Counted from the first letter of the stretch, positions 1-8,745 are shown. The stretch: DNA of 9,205 nucleotides from an uncultured Desulfobulbaceae bacterium (GCA_947260045.1 CAMYOP010000184.1:1-9205), one strand, 5' to 3'. Notes: generated by a model not told the origin, from the sequence alone. A program made the numbers and translations.

Positions 1-1763
1 CTCAAAATACCTGGACATTTGGCCTTAACCGTCTTTTTCTGGGCTATTTTACAGGACCAGGTGACAAGGTGTATGCTGACATTGCCTCACTGCCTGCAAT
101 AAGTGAAGCTGAGACTCCTGCTCTGGGCAGTCTTGCCCATCTGATTGAACGATTCTCTTCCTGGCATAGCCATTTGCAACAAGCTCGATCAGCTGATAAA
201 TGGTCCACAATACTGAAACAAATATTGATTGATTTTTTTGACCCTGGCACAGAGGAAGATAACCAAAATGCTTTTACCATGCTGCACGAGACCATAAGCG
301 ATTTCGCTCAGCAATGCCTGGAAGCCTCTCTTGCTGACACTCTTGACTGGTCAGTTGTTCAACAGCATATAGGGACGGTTTTAAATAGATCAAAAAGTGG
401 CCAAACTTTTCTAAACGGCAAGTTAACCTTTTGCAATATGGTTCCCATGCGCTCCATTCCGTTTCGAGTTATCTGCATCCTTGGCATGAATGATACGGCC
501 TTCCCTCGGAGTCAACACCCACCATCTTTTGATCTTATAGCACGCAATCCTCAAGTTGGAGACCGAAACCGTCGCAATGACGACCGCTACCTTTTCCTGG
601 AAGCACTCCTGTCTGCCCGTGATATTTTTTATGTGTCCTGGGAGGGGAGAAATCAACAGGATAACAGCCCACGACCGCCTTCGGTGGTCGTTGACGAGCT
701 TCGCAATTATATAACTCGCGCCTGTACCCCAACTCCCGAGTCAAACACCATCCACACTGGTATCAAGCATCTCCTGCAACCTTTTTCCAAGCATTATTTT
801 GATTCTGTTTCTCCCCTGCAAAGTTATGCTGGCCAGTGGCTTCCCAGCCCGCTTGAAAAAACAGAAACATCATTTCTACCCAAAACGCTGCCGCCAGCAG
901 ATGAAAAATGGCTCCAACCAGACATCACAACCCTGGTACGCTTCTGGTCCCATCCGGTTCAATTCTTTATCCAGGAGCGCTTACGCATACAGCTCTTTAA
1001 AAATGATGATAGCATTGCCGACAACGAAGCCTTTCTTCTAGGTAGAAAGGAACAATACCTGCTCGAGGAGGAAATCCTCCAGGTATATGATTCCATGGAC
1101 ATCAGAAATCATAAAAAAGAGTTTTTGCTGGCATCAGGGATTCTTCCTTCCAAACAATTTGGCAGACTGGAATACGAGGAACTTGAAGACCGGATACAGT
1201 CGCTTGCCAGCAGAGCACAAGCCTTCAATAGAGATACAGTTGAACCTGTAGAATTCCAAATTAATACAGGAAAATTTCAACTGAGAGGCTGGCTCACTGA
1301 GCTTTATGAGGCAGGCCGCCTTATAGCAAGACCTGCAAAAGTGCAGGCCAAAGATCTCTTACGCCTTTGGATTCATCACCTTGTTTTAAACCACCACGCT
1401 CCTCACGGAGTGCAAAGCGAGTCCATTCATATCGCCCTCGATCGTACAGCCCGCCTTCTGCCCGTTGCAGAACCACTGGCAGAACTAAACAAATTACTCT
1501 TCTTCTATTATCAAGGACTGTCAGAACCCCTGCATTTTTACCCAAGGACCAGTTATGCCTGGGCTGTAGCCAAGGAAGGCAAAAAACAATCTGCAGCAGA
1601 AAAAGTTTGGTACAGCGGCTATAAATATCGGGGAGAAGGAGAGGATAATGCTTACAGAATTGCCCTGAGGAACCTTGACCCACTTGATCAGCAATTTGAA
1701 GCACTGACCGATATTTTTTCACCACTAGTTGATCACCTTGAGTCCAATGATGAAAGTGCTTAA
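1..1763 (+). CDS. recC: RecBCD enzyme subunit RecC, C-terminal half (cut by left edge)
   Basis: RecC is the non-catalytic subunit of the RecBCD helicase-nuclease. It splits the duplex, guides the strands to RecB and RecD, and in E. coli recognises Chi. The frame is open from base 3 with no start codon needed: the first visible residues (NTWTFGLNRLFLGY) match E. coli RecC near the middle of that 1122-residue protein, so about 586 codons are seen and the N-terminal half lies outside. Strong RecC hallmarks follow: MVPMRSIPF at visible residue 146, then ILGMND, a GDRNRR patch, and DDRYLFLEALLSA from about residue 193, ahead of the degenerate nuclease-like C-terminal domain. A GTG at 69 could be mistaken for a start but is internal. 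The gene ends in TAA at 1761 and overlaps recB by 17 bases. No frameshift or internal stop was seen. Family assignment is very secure; Chi recognition in this organism is unknown. Confidence 0.96.
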   Translation, partial: QNTWTFGLNRLFLGYFTGPGDKVYADIASLPAISEAETPALGSLAHLIERFSSWHSHLQQARSADKWSTILKQILIDFFDPGTEEDNQNAFTMLHETISDFAQQCLEASLADTLDWSVVQQHIGTVLNRSKSGQTFLNGKLTFCNMVPMRSIPFRVICILGMNDTAFPRSQHPPSFDLIARNPQVGDRNRRNDDRYLFLEALLSARDIFYVSWEGRNQQDNSPRPPSVVVDELRNYITRACTPTPESNTIHTGIKHLLQPFSKHYFDSVSPLQSYAGQWLPSPLEKTETSFLPKTLPPADEKWLQPDITTLVRFWSHPVQFFIQERLRIQLFKNDDSIADNEAFLLGRKEQYLLEEEILQVYDSMDIRNHKKEFLLASGILPSKQFGRLEYEELEDRIQSLASRAQAFNRDTVEPVEFQINTGKFQLRGWLTELYEAGRLIARPAKVQAKDLLRLWIHHLVLNHHAPHGVQSESIHIALDRTARLLPVAEPLAELNKLLFFYYQGLSEPLHFYPRTSYAWAVAKEGKKQSAAEKVWYSGYKYRGEGEDNAYRIALRNLDPLDQQFEALTDIFSPLVDHLESNDESA

Positions 1764-4700
1764 TCCCCTGACAATTCCCCTGAAGGGAATTCAGCTCATA
1801 GAAGCCAGTGCCGGCACGGGTAAAACCTATACCATCACCATCCTCTTTCTACGTATACTCCTAGAAAAAAATCTTGGCGTTGACCAAATCCTGGTTGTTA
1901 CTTTTACCAACGCTGCAACAGAGGAACTCCGTGCCCGTGTTCGCAAAACATTACGGGAGTCCATTGATATTCTAGATGGGCATCCAAGTACTAATACATT
2001 ATTGAGCCAGGTACTGAACAATTTTAAAGCAGAATCACAAAAAACTGCTGCCGTCTTAAACGACGCCCTCACCCGGATGGATGAAGCCGCAATTTACACC
2101 ATCCATGGCTTTTGCCAGCGTACGTTACAGGAACATGCTTTTGAAAGCGGCTCTTGCTTTGAGCTCGAATTTCTTGAAAGTGAACAGGAATTACTGATCC
2201 AGATAATACAAGATTTCTGGCGTCAGCGTTTTTATAGCGTATCACTTGCTGAGTCTCGTTGGCTTCGCTCCAAATGGGGCAGCCCTGAAGTGCTCCTGCA
2301 AACGCTCCAAGTCCCCCTGGCAAGACCTGAAGCAAAATGCATCCCCGAAATTTCGGCTCAGGAACTCGAATCTACACTTAAAACGTGTACAAGCCTTTTT
2401 CAAGCTGTACAAGCAAAATGGCCCGAAGTCAGAACAGAAATTGAACAGATTTTCCAAAATGACAAAGCCCTGAGCAAAAACAAAAAAGATGGCTATCATC
2501 CAGATAGAGTCACAGCCACCTTTGCAGCAATGGACCTGCTTGCTGCAGCAGATGAGATGGAGTGGTCCCTGCCCAGTGGTCTTTCATATCTTGCTTGCTC
2601 GGTGATGGAGAAAAAACTCCTAAAAAATGGCTCCTTGCCGCAACATTCTTTTTTTGAACTCTTTGATCAATTTTTCAGCCAGCATCAAAACTTTCTGGCA
2701 AACTATGCCTTTTACCTCCAGTATGAAGCCTTACACTTTGCCCAACAAGAGCTTGAGAAGCGCAAACAAGAACAATCCGCCCTCTATTTTAATGACCTGC
2801 TCATCCAGATGGAAAGAGGCCTTAACGGCCCTGATGGCCTGCAACTGAGGGCTATACTTTCAAAACGCTACCCACTGGCATGTGTCGATGAATTTCAGGA
2901 TACCGATCCTCTTCAGTACAAAATCTTCAGCACTATTTATAAAGACGCTCATCATGGTGGGCTCTTTATGATCGGAGATCCCAAACAGGCTATTTATTCC
3001 TTTCGGGGCGGAGATATATTTACCTACATTAAAGCAAAACGAAACACAGCCCCAAACTGCTGTTTCACCATGGACACTAACTACCGGGCGACCATCAAAA
3101 TGGTCGATGCGGTGAACACGCTCTTTGACACCCAGGCTCCATTTCTCTATGATGACGATATTCACTTTGCGCCTGTACAGGCTGCGGGTATAGCCGATGT
3201 AACTTCGCTTTTGATAAATGGTTCCCCCCCATGCCCCCTCAATCTTCTTTGGCTTGACCCTGAAGGCCTGGCGACCAAACCAGGAAAGCCCATAGCAAAA
3301 GCCAAAGCAGAGATAGCTGCTGCCTCTTTTTCTGCCCAAAAAATCACATCCCTTCTTACAGAAAAAAATACCATAGGCGACAAAGAACATTTCAAGTGTT
3401 TTTTATACGCAGAGTTCTGTCTTTACCAGCCATGAAGCAGAACAATTTGTCGACCTCATTGCAGCTTTGATCAACCCCAGAGATGAGCGCCTGGTGGCAA
3501 AGGTTCTTGTCAGTGATTTTTTCGGAAAAAACGGCACAAGCCTCCATACCCTTTTTTCTGATGTAAAGAGTTGGGAAAAGTACATTTTATCATTGCAGAA
3601 TTACCGTAAAATCTGGTTATTTTCTGGTTTCATGACCATGTTTCAAACGCTGCTGGCTCAGCAGAACATTGTCTCAAGACTCGTCAACCAAGCTGATGGT
3701 GAAAGAAAAATAACCAACATGGTCCACCTGGCAGAACTGATCCAGGAAGCCTCAAGCCATGAGTCTGGAATCGAAAAATCTCTGCGCTGGCTCAATCAAA
3801 AAATAGAAGAAGGTGACTCTTCAGCAAGCAGCCATCAACTTCGCCTTGAAAGCGATGAAAACCTGGTCAAAATCGTTACCGTTCATAAAGCCAAAGGCCT
3901 TGAATACCCTGTGGTATTCCTGCCATTTTTATGGAGCAGCTGGTCTGGAAACAGTGAGATAATCAGCTTTCATGACCCCGACAGCCTGGAGTTCTTTATT
4001 GATTTTGGTTCCAAGTTGAAAAAACATCAGGATCTGGCCCAAAAAGAACGTCTCGCAGAAAATTTACGCTTTTTATATGTCGCCTTCACCAGGGCCAGAT
4101 ATTGTTGCTATTTTACCTGGGGCCCCGTATCAAATATGGAAAATTCAGCTCTTTCCTATCTCTTCCAGCAACATTTCGCAGGTCAACATATTGAGGCAGG
4201 TGAAAAATCCTCTCTCCAGGATCTTTTAGGCAAGGTCCTTAATGGTCAGCAGAAACTTCTTTCCATTGCAGCCCGCCCTGATAAGGCCTGCCAGCACTCC
4301 AGGGTAGGACAAACAGAATTACCACAGCTAAGTGTTAAAAAATTTCAAGGAACCATCAATACCAACTGGCAGGTTACCAGCTATTCCCAGATAAGCCGCT
4401 CCCATGGAAGCCACCAGGAAACAAGCTCCCAGGAAAGCCCTGCCCAGCTACCTCCTGAGACAAGTAACGACAGGTTCAGTTTTCCCAAAGGTCCTGCCGC
4501 AGGAAGCTGTCTTCATTTGATGTTTGAAGAAATTGATTTCCAGCAATGTACGCCTGATCATACTCAGGAAATCGTTGCCAAACACCTGAGCCGATCCGGC
4601 TTTGATCTGACCTGGACTCAACCTGTCTGTCAATGGATCGAAGAAATAGTACATACACCGCTCAATGAATCAGGTGAGCTTAGACTGCGTAACATTACCC

Positions 4701-5182
4701 GGAAGAACCGCATAGATGAGCTTGGCTTTTACTTCAGTTTACAAGATGTACATTTGGACAAGCTGAACCGCGTCTTAAACTCAGCTGACGTTGCCCCCCT
4801 TGATGAAAACCTGCAAGGCCTTAACGGCCTCATGAAAGGATTTATTGATCTTGTGTTTCGAGTAAAAGGAAAATATTTTATAGCAGACTATAAATCAAAT
4901 TACCTTGGACCTCAGCTTGAACACTATGGCAAAATCCACCTGCAGGATGCAATGTGCGATCACCATTATGATTTACAATATCTCATCTACACTGTTGCCC
5001 TGCATAGATTTTTGCAATCCAGACTAGAAGACTATGACTACAACAGCCATTTTGGTGGAGTCTACTACCTGTTCCTGCGTGGCATGCTCTGCCAGAAAGG
5101 GCCGCAAACAGGAGTATTTTCAACACTGCCTGAGAGTACGTTTATCGAAGAACTTAACAGCTGCTTTCTAGAGAAAATCTAA
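1747..5182 (+). pseudogene. recB: RecBCD enzyme subunit RecB, split by a frame-shifting internal deletion
   Basis: RecB is the 3'-5' SF1 helicase and sole nuclease of RecBCD. The first segment (frame 1, to TGA at 3433) begins at ATG 1747, giving MMKVLNPL, which fits E. coli RecB. It has Walker A EASAGTGKT (residues 19-27), motif Ia VVTFTNAATEEL (50-61), motif II DEFQDTD (381-387) and motif III IGDPKQAIYSFRGGD (409-423). The second segment (frame 2, about 3380 to TAA at 5180) has motif V IVTVHKAKGLEYP, motif VI LRFLYVAFTRAR (4067-4102) and a complete C-terminal nuclease domain: His at 4514-4516, Asp at 4847-4849, Asp-Tyr-Lys at 4886-4894. These match E. coli H956, D1067, D1080 and K1082. Joined, the parts give about 1145 codons against 1180 in E. 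coli, and the shortfall is largely explained by roughly 28 residues lost at the break, including motif IV. As read, no full RecB can be made. An assembly error is the main alternative. Confidence 0.9.
3370..3395 (+). other. Break point in recB: frame change plus loss of about 28 codons
   Basis: To the left, frame 1 reads ...LLTEKNTIGDK, which corresponds to the E. coli stretch just before SDISVLVRSR. To the right, frame 2 reads KNISSVFYTQSSVFTSHEA, which corresponds to E. coli EIPSVYLSNRDSVFETLEA. The roughly 28 residues that lie between these in E. coli are absent. A shift from frame 1 to frame 2 requires a deletion of 3n+2 bases, for example 83 or 86. Frame 2 is closed by TAG at 3374-3376, so the join must lie to its right. 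The exact ends cannot be fixed without a close relative. Confidence 0.8.
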
Positions 5183-7005
5183 TGCAAGATATTCTCTCAC
5201 TCGCTGTACAGCATTTACAAATTCGCCAAGTAGACAGGCAGGCAGCCCTTTTTCTCAAAAGAATAAGTAAAAACTACTCTGCCGACCTTCTCCTCATAGC
5301 TGCTCTTGCCAGTCAGGCAACAGGAGAAGGGCATACCTGTCTGCCACTAGTTACAATAGCAGGCACGATACTATCAAACGAAACACAATACAGACTACCA
5401 AGTCTCAACACTATGCGCCTGCAACTGCAAAGCTGGGACGTTGTTGGAACTCCGGAAGAAAAAAAGCCGCTCATACTTGATGAACATGATAAGCTGTACC
5501 TGGGTAAATATTACCTGTTTCAAAAAAGTGTCAGTCGTCGATTGATCATGCAATCACAGGAACAGAATCAGGTGGACCATGGAAAAGTCAGACCTGTTCT
5601 GGAAAAGCTTTTTCCAGGGAAGAAAAAGCTCGACTGGCAAAAAATCGCAGCAGCCATGGGACTTCTGAAAAACCTGTTAATTATCTCAGGTGGACCTGGT
5701 ACAGGCAAAACGTATACCGTTGCCCGCATTCTTGCACTCCTGCAAACATACAATAACAACAGCTTAAGAATCGGCCTCTCTGCGCCAACAGGGAAAGCCG
5801 CCAACAGGCTGCAGGAATCAATTGGCCAGGCAAAAACATCGATTGATGGAGAGTTTGCCAGTTTCATCCCGGAAAACGGACAAACCTTACACAGACTCCT
5901 GGCCTATCACCCTGACAGAGGATTTCAGTATAATAAAGACAACCCTCTCCATCTTGACCTCCTGGTTCTGGATGAGGCCTCCATGGTTGACATCTCTCTT
6001 ATGTATTTTCTCCTGGAAGCATTACCAAAACATGCAGGACTTATCATCCTTGGCGACCGTAACCAGCTTGCCTCTGTGGAGGCTGGCAACTTTTTTGCTG
6101 ATTTATGTGGCAGCAATGATCACAATACCCAGTGGTCAACAAGTCTGGTTCAACAGCTGGAACAATTAACCGACACAAGAATTATCCCTTCTGCCCAAGC
6201 CACCCCTTTTTCCGATGCAGTGATCCACCTGCGAGACAGCTATCGCTTCCATGAAGAAAGTGGCATAGGCAAATTTGCACGAGCAACGAACCATGGGAAT
6301 AAAGAAAAAACATCGGCTCTTCTCCAAAAGCAATTCGATGATTTACTCTTCTTTGATTACTCCAAGACGCAGATTCCCAACTTTCTTGAAGAAAAAATTA
6401 TTCCTCTGGTGGAGAAGTGTTTACAAGCCAAAGATTGTGAAAGTGCATTACTTTTTTATAGCAGGTTTCGCATACTCTGTGCCCTGCGTGATGGAGCAAC
6501 TGGAGTTGCCGGGTTAAATAGAGATATTGAGAACATCCTTAAAAAACGTGGCCTTATTCCAAAAGACTTGAGCTACTACCAGGGACAAGCGCTCATGATC
6601 CAGCAAAATCATTATGGGTTGCAGCTCTATAACGGTGACATGGGCGTTATCTGGCCTGATAAAAACAATACCCTGCTCGCCTGGTTTTTACTGCCGGACA
6701 AAACACTGTACTCTGTTTCTCCTGCCAGACTACCTCAACATGCGACAGCCTATGCCATAACCGTCCACAAATCACAAGGATCTGAATTTGATCAGGTTTT
6801 TTTCTTCCTCCCCCAGGAAAGCATCCGTGTCCTCAACCGCGAACTCATCTATACTGCTGTCACAAGGGCAAAAAAACAACTGACTCTTATTGCTGAACCA
6901 AACACCCTGCTGGCTGCCATAGAAAATAAATCAACCAGACACTCTGGCCTGGGAAACCTTTTATGGCACAATGAAAAAAAACGCCTCAAATATAACCCAG
7001 CCTGA
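5182..7005 (+). CDS. recD: RecBCD enzyme subunit RecD, 5'-3' SF1B helicase
   Basis: RecD is the fast 5'-3' helicase motor of RecBCD and is needed to activate the RecB nuclease. The 607-residue product is almost exactly the E. coli length (608). Walker A GGPGTGKT spans residues 170-177, placing the catalytic lysine at 176 (K177 in E. coli). Motif Ia SAPTGKAANRL follows, then motif II DEAS at 264-267, motif III GDRNQLASVEAG, motif V TVHKSQGSEFD from 527 and motif VI YTAVTRAKKQL from 557. All expected SF1B motifs are present, with no frameshift. The ATG shares its first base with the recB stop codon (TAATG), which indicates translational coupling; no strong ribosome-binding site precedes it, only GAGA at 5171-5174. 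Since recB is broken at present, RecD may have no functional complex, although translation restarted through the second recB segment could still feed it. Assignment is secure; activity of the complex here is doubtful. Confidence 0.96.
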   Translation: MQDILSLAVQHLQIRQVDRQAALFLKRISKNYSADLLLIAALASQATGEGHTCLPLVTIAGTILSNETQYRLPSLNTMRLQLQSWDVVGTPEEKKPLILDEHDKLYLGKYYLFQKSVSRRLIMQSQEQNQVDHGKVRPVLEKLFPGKKKLDWQKIAAAMGLLKNLLIISGGPGTGKTYTVARILALLQTYNNNSLRIGLSAPTGKAANRLQESIGQAKTSIDGEFASFIPENGQTLHRLLAYHPDRGFQYNKDNPLHLDLLVLDEASMVDISLMYFLLEALPKHAGLIILGDRNQLASVEAGNFFADLCGSNDHNTQWSTSLVQQLEQLTDTRIIPSAQATPFSDAVIHLRDSYRFHEESGIGKFARATNHGNKEKTSALLQKQFDDLLFFDYSKTQIPNFLEEKIIPLVEKCLQAKDCESALLFYSRFRILCALRDGATGVAGLNRDIENILKKRGLIPKDLSYYQGQALMIQQNHYGLQLYNGDMGVIWPDKNNTLLAWFLLPDKTLYSVSPARLPQHATAYAITVHKSQGSEFDQVFFFLPQESIRVLNRELIYTAVTRAKKQLTLIAEPNTLLAAIENKSTRHSGLGNLLWHNEKKRLKYNPA

Positions 7006-7021
7006 CACCAATACTACGTAA

Positions 7022-7043
7022 CGGAAAAACATACTGTTTTCCG
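7022..7043 (+). terminator. Possible weak terminator hairpin after recD
   Basis: Seventeen bases after the recD stop, CGGAAAAACA and TGTTTTCCG can pair around a three-base TAC loop, with one bulged A. The stem is AT-rich and is followed by GGAAAAAAGG instead of a run of T, so it is a poor intrinsic terminator. Its place at the end of the operon is the main support. Confidence 0.35.
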
Positions 7044-7288
7044 GAAAAAAGGATTCATAACTTCGCTTTACTGGAAATAACTCACGTTCAAAAATAGCTC
7101 TCACTACCACCTAGCACGCCAAACATTTGAAATAAAAGGATCTATTATTCACTGCGCCTGCTGGCATAGAAAATGCTTATGTTTTATATCGTCATTGACT
7201 ATTGCCTTACCAAAAGAATTAATAGAAATCCAAGTGGTAACAAAAACTATTCGTCTTTATAAAAATAATCAAAATTAAGGATGATTTT
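7044..7288. other. AT-rich non-coding gap between recD and the LysR gene
   Basis: I see no gene here. All frames are broken by frequent stops, there is no tRNA-like or riboswitch-like fold that I recognise, and no convincing repeats. AT content rises towards the right, as expected ahead of a promoter. Confidence 0.6.
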
Positions 7289-7317
7289 TTGATTACCGGA
7301 TCTATTTGAGATATTCT
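7289..7317 (+). promoter_or_regulatory. Predicted sigma70-type promoter of the LysR gene
   Basis: A TTGATT box at 7289-7294 and a TATTCT box at 7312-7317 are separated by exactly 17 bases, close to the TTGACA/TATAAT consensus. Transcription would begin near 7324, leaving a leader of about 48 bases before the ATG at 7372. LysR-type regulators often repress their own promoters, but I could not define an operator here. Confidence 0.5.
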
Positions 7318-7371
7318 TCAGGCAGTGTTGCAATATTCTCTTTATCAAATTTTTGAAAAACCGGAATCTCT

Positions 7372-8283
7372 ATGGAAATTAGAAAACTTGAAGTGTTTTG
7401 TAAACTTGTTGAACTCAAAAGCTTTACGAGAACCGCAGAGGCTGTTTTCCTATCACAGCCGACTGTAAGTGAACACATACGAAACCTGGAAGAAGAGCTT
7501 GGCCAAAAGCTCGTTGATCGTTTGGGCAGAGTCGTAGAGCCCACTCCTGTTGGCCGCCTGCTCTACACCTACGCCAGAAAAATGCTCCGACTCCAGCATG
7601 ACGCCCTTCAGGCAGTTGAGCAGTACAGCGGTAACTTGATCGGTCGCATTATGATTGGTTGCGGGACCATTCCCGGAACATTTATCCTACCCTATATCAT
7701 TGGTAATTTTAGAAAAAAACATCCCCCCATTAAAGCCACCCTTCGAATTGCCAGTTCCCGCAGAATTGCCAAAGAAGTCCTAAAGGGAGAACTTGAAATC
7801 GGTGTTGTTGGAGCCCGCTGGAACGAAAACAGTCTTGACTGGCAAGAGGTTTTCTCCGACCAGCTGACACTCATTGTCCACCCAGATCATGCTTTTGCCA
7901 AAAAAAAATCTATCAGTAAGGAAGAGCTGTTAAAAGAGCCTTTTATACTCCGAGAGATGGACTCTGGTACCCGCAAGGCAACAGATCAAATTCTTTCAGA
8001 AAATGGTATCAAACCAGCAGAGCTACAAGAGGTTGCAGAAATTGGTTCTACCGCTGCTGTTATAGAATCTGTAAAAGCAGGTTTAGGCGTCAACATTGTC
8101 TCAAAAAAAGCAATTACCGACCACCTTGCAAACGGATCACTTGTATCTGTCGACATAAAAGGTGTAACCATGGAACGTCCCTTCTTTCTGGTCAAAAGAA
8201 AAAACAGAGAACTCTCTCCTGTTGCCTCTGTTTTTCTTGACTACTTCCTGCGCGAGGCAAAAAAAATAGAAAAAACTAAGTAA
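7372..8283 (+). CDS. LysR-family transcriptional regulator, resembling the selenium-metabolism-associated group
   Basis: This is a complete 303-residue cytoplasmic LysR-type regulator. The N-terminal winged helix-turn-helix spans about residues 3-62, with the family signature FTRTAEAVFLSQPTVSEHIR and the wing around ELGQKLVDR and PTPVG. A linker helix (about 65-90) leads to a periplasmic-binding-protein-like effector domain starting near GRIMIGCGTIPG. That opening, the GELEIGVVGA segment, the REMDSGTR turn and the late GSTAAV..SVKAGLGV motif resemble the CysL-like and selenium-metabolism-associated LysR proteins common in Desulfobacterota; the subgroup call rests on memory of the family. The ATG at 7372 has only a weak GGA at 7363-7365 as ribosome-binding site, but the family alignment begins there. 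The gene is monocistronic, between its own promoter and a strong terminator. The usual divergent target gene is missing: recD lies upstream on the same strand and only decayed fragments lie downstream. Effector and targets are unknown. Confidence 0.93.
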   Translation: MEIRKLEVFCKLVELKSFTRTAEAVFLSQPTVSEHIRNLEEELGQKLVDRLGRVVEPTPVGRLLYTYARKMLRLQHDALQAVEQYSGNLIGRIMIGCGTIPGTFILPYIIGNFRKKHPPIKATLRIASSRRIAKEVLKGELEIGVVGARWNENSLDWQEVFSDQLTLIVHPDHAFAKKKSISKEELLKEPFILREMDSGTRKATDQILSENGIKPAELQEVAEIGSTAAVIESVKAGLGVNIVSKKAITDHLANGSLVSVDIKGVTMERPFFLVKRKNRELSPVASVFLDYFLREAKKIEKTK

Positions 8284-8302
8284 ACACGCATTTTTTACGC
8301 AA

Positions 8303-8335
8303 AAAGCCAGGAGTTCCCCGCCAACTCCTGGCTTT
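8303..8335. terminator. Strong hairpin terminator after the LysR gene, probably bidirectional
   Basis: AAAGCCAGGAGTT (8303-8315) and AACTCCTGGCTTT (8323-8335) form a perfect 13-base-pair stem with a seven-base loop. On the plus strand the stem ends in TTT and continues CCTC, a short U tract 20 bases past the LysR stop. Read on the minus strand, the stem is followed by TTTTTGCG, a better tract, so it could also stop transcription entering from the right-hand fragments. Confidence 0.8.
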
Positions 8336-8501
8336 CCTCAAAACCTCTCATGCCCCATTAATTACACTCGATGCCCTCAACAGTAAACCCAGGTTCCTGG
8401 CCACCTTGCCATCTGTCAACAAAAAATCCCAATTGCCAGGTTTTAATGAATATCCCAAAAAACTAAAAACCCTTGGAAACAACACTCTGTAAAAAAAGAC
8501 T
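8336..8501. other. No clear gene; possible short coding remnant on the minus strand
   Basis: No start codon, ribosome-binding site or recognised family is seen. On the minus strand, the segment from about 8462 down to a TAA at 8360-8358 is open for some 34 codons and contains DRWQGGQEPGFTVEGIECN, which has a protein-like look but matches nothing I can name. The plus strand is also open for about 45 codons over the same bases, so openness alone does not prove coding. Confidence 0.3.
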
Positions 8502-8645
8502 TTACAGTTCAGTTTTCAATTCCTGAAGGTTTGCAAGGTAATAGAAATAGTCGTCTTCACTGGCAAATATTGTTTGTTTATCGTGACCACGCTGAATAAT
8601 ACGGTGCGGACAATCTGGAAGAATTTATCGTGCTTGCCGAGGCAT
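8502..8645 (-). pseudogene. N-terminal remnant of a RAYT / IS200-like (Y1) transposase
   Basis: REP-associated tyrosine transposases (COG1943 type) typically begin like MPRQARLILPDCPHHIIQRGHN, followed by an F-A-x-x-x-D-x-x-Y-Y-L segment. Read leftward from ATG at 8645, this fragment gives MPRQAR, a TAA stop at codon 7 (8627-8625), then ILPDCPHRIIQRGHDKQ, IFASEDDYFYYL and LQELKTEL, ending in TAA at 8504-8502. The match is continuous across the internal stop, which therefore looks like a point mutation of a leucine codon. The catalytic part (the HUH motif, usually NHVHLL, and the tyrosine) would lie beyond the second stop and is absent, so this is a dead fragment of 47 sense and nonsense codons. 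The intact protein would be about 200 or more residues long. No associated REP palindromes were identified nearby. Confidence 0.8.
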
Positions 8646-8745
8646 GATAAAAAGGTACAATGTTCGTAATACTTAGTCAAAAAATAATTCTGGCCCCTTT
8701 TTCTTTGTAATTACGGGATTAAATATATTTCAAATTGTCTTTCAA
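8646..8745. other. AT-rich spacer between two transposase remnants
   Basis: This 100-base stretch holds no coding signal. It should contain the C-terminal-side end of the IS6 element, but I could not find a convincing terminal inverted repeat or target-site duplication. Confidence 0.4.

Noticed and set aside
1321..1725. A 134-codon open frame on the minus strand inside recC.
   Set aside because: Shadow of the conserved recC frame, with no recognisable domain or start signal.
69..1763. GTG at 69 as the start of a short recC.
   Set aside because: The frame is open to the window edge and the upstream residues match RecC, so the gene is simply cut by the window.
3362..3368. A run of seven A bases close to the recB frame break, as a possible programmed frameshift site.
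   Set aside because: Slipping here into frame 2 runs at once into TAG at 3374-3376, and a frameshift could not restore the missing motif IV residues.
2860..3390. A 176-codon open frame on the minus strand inside recB.
   Set aside because: It lies opposite highly conserved helicase motifs II and III and has no recognisable protein features; it is an antisense shadow.
3467..5182. The second recB segment as an independent gene with a TTG start at 3467.
   Set aside because: RecB similarity in this frame begins upstream, around 3380, with no start codon or ribosome-binding site. It is the second half of recB.
8389..8400. Small palindrome CCAGG-TT-CCTGG.
   Set aside because: Five base pairs with a two-base gap is too short to be meaningful, and it is not repeated nearby as a REP element would be.
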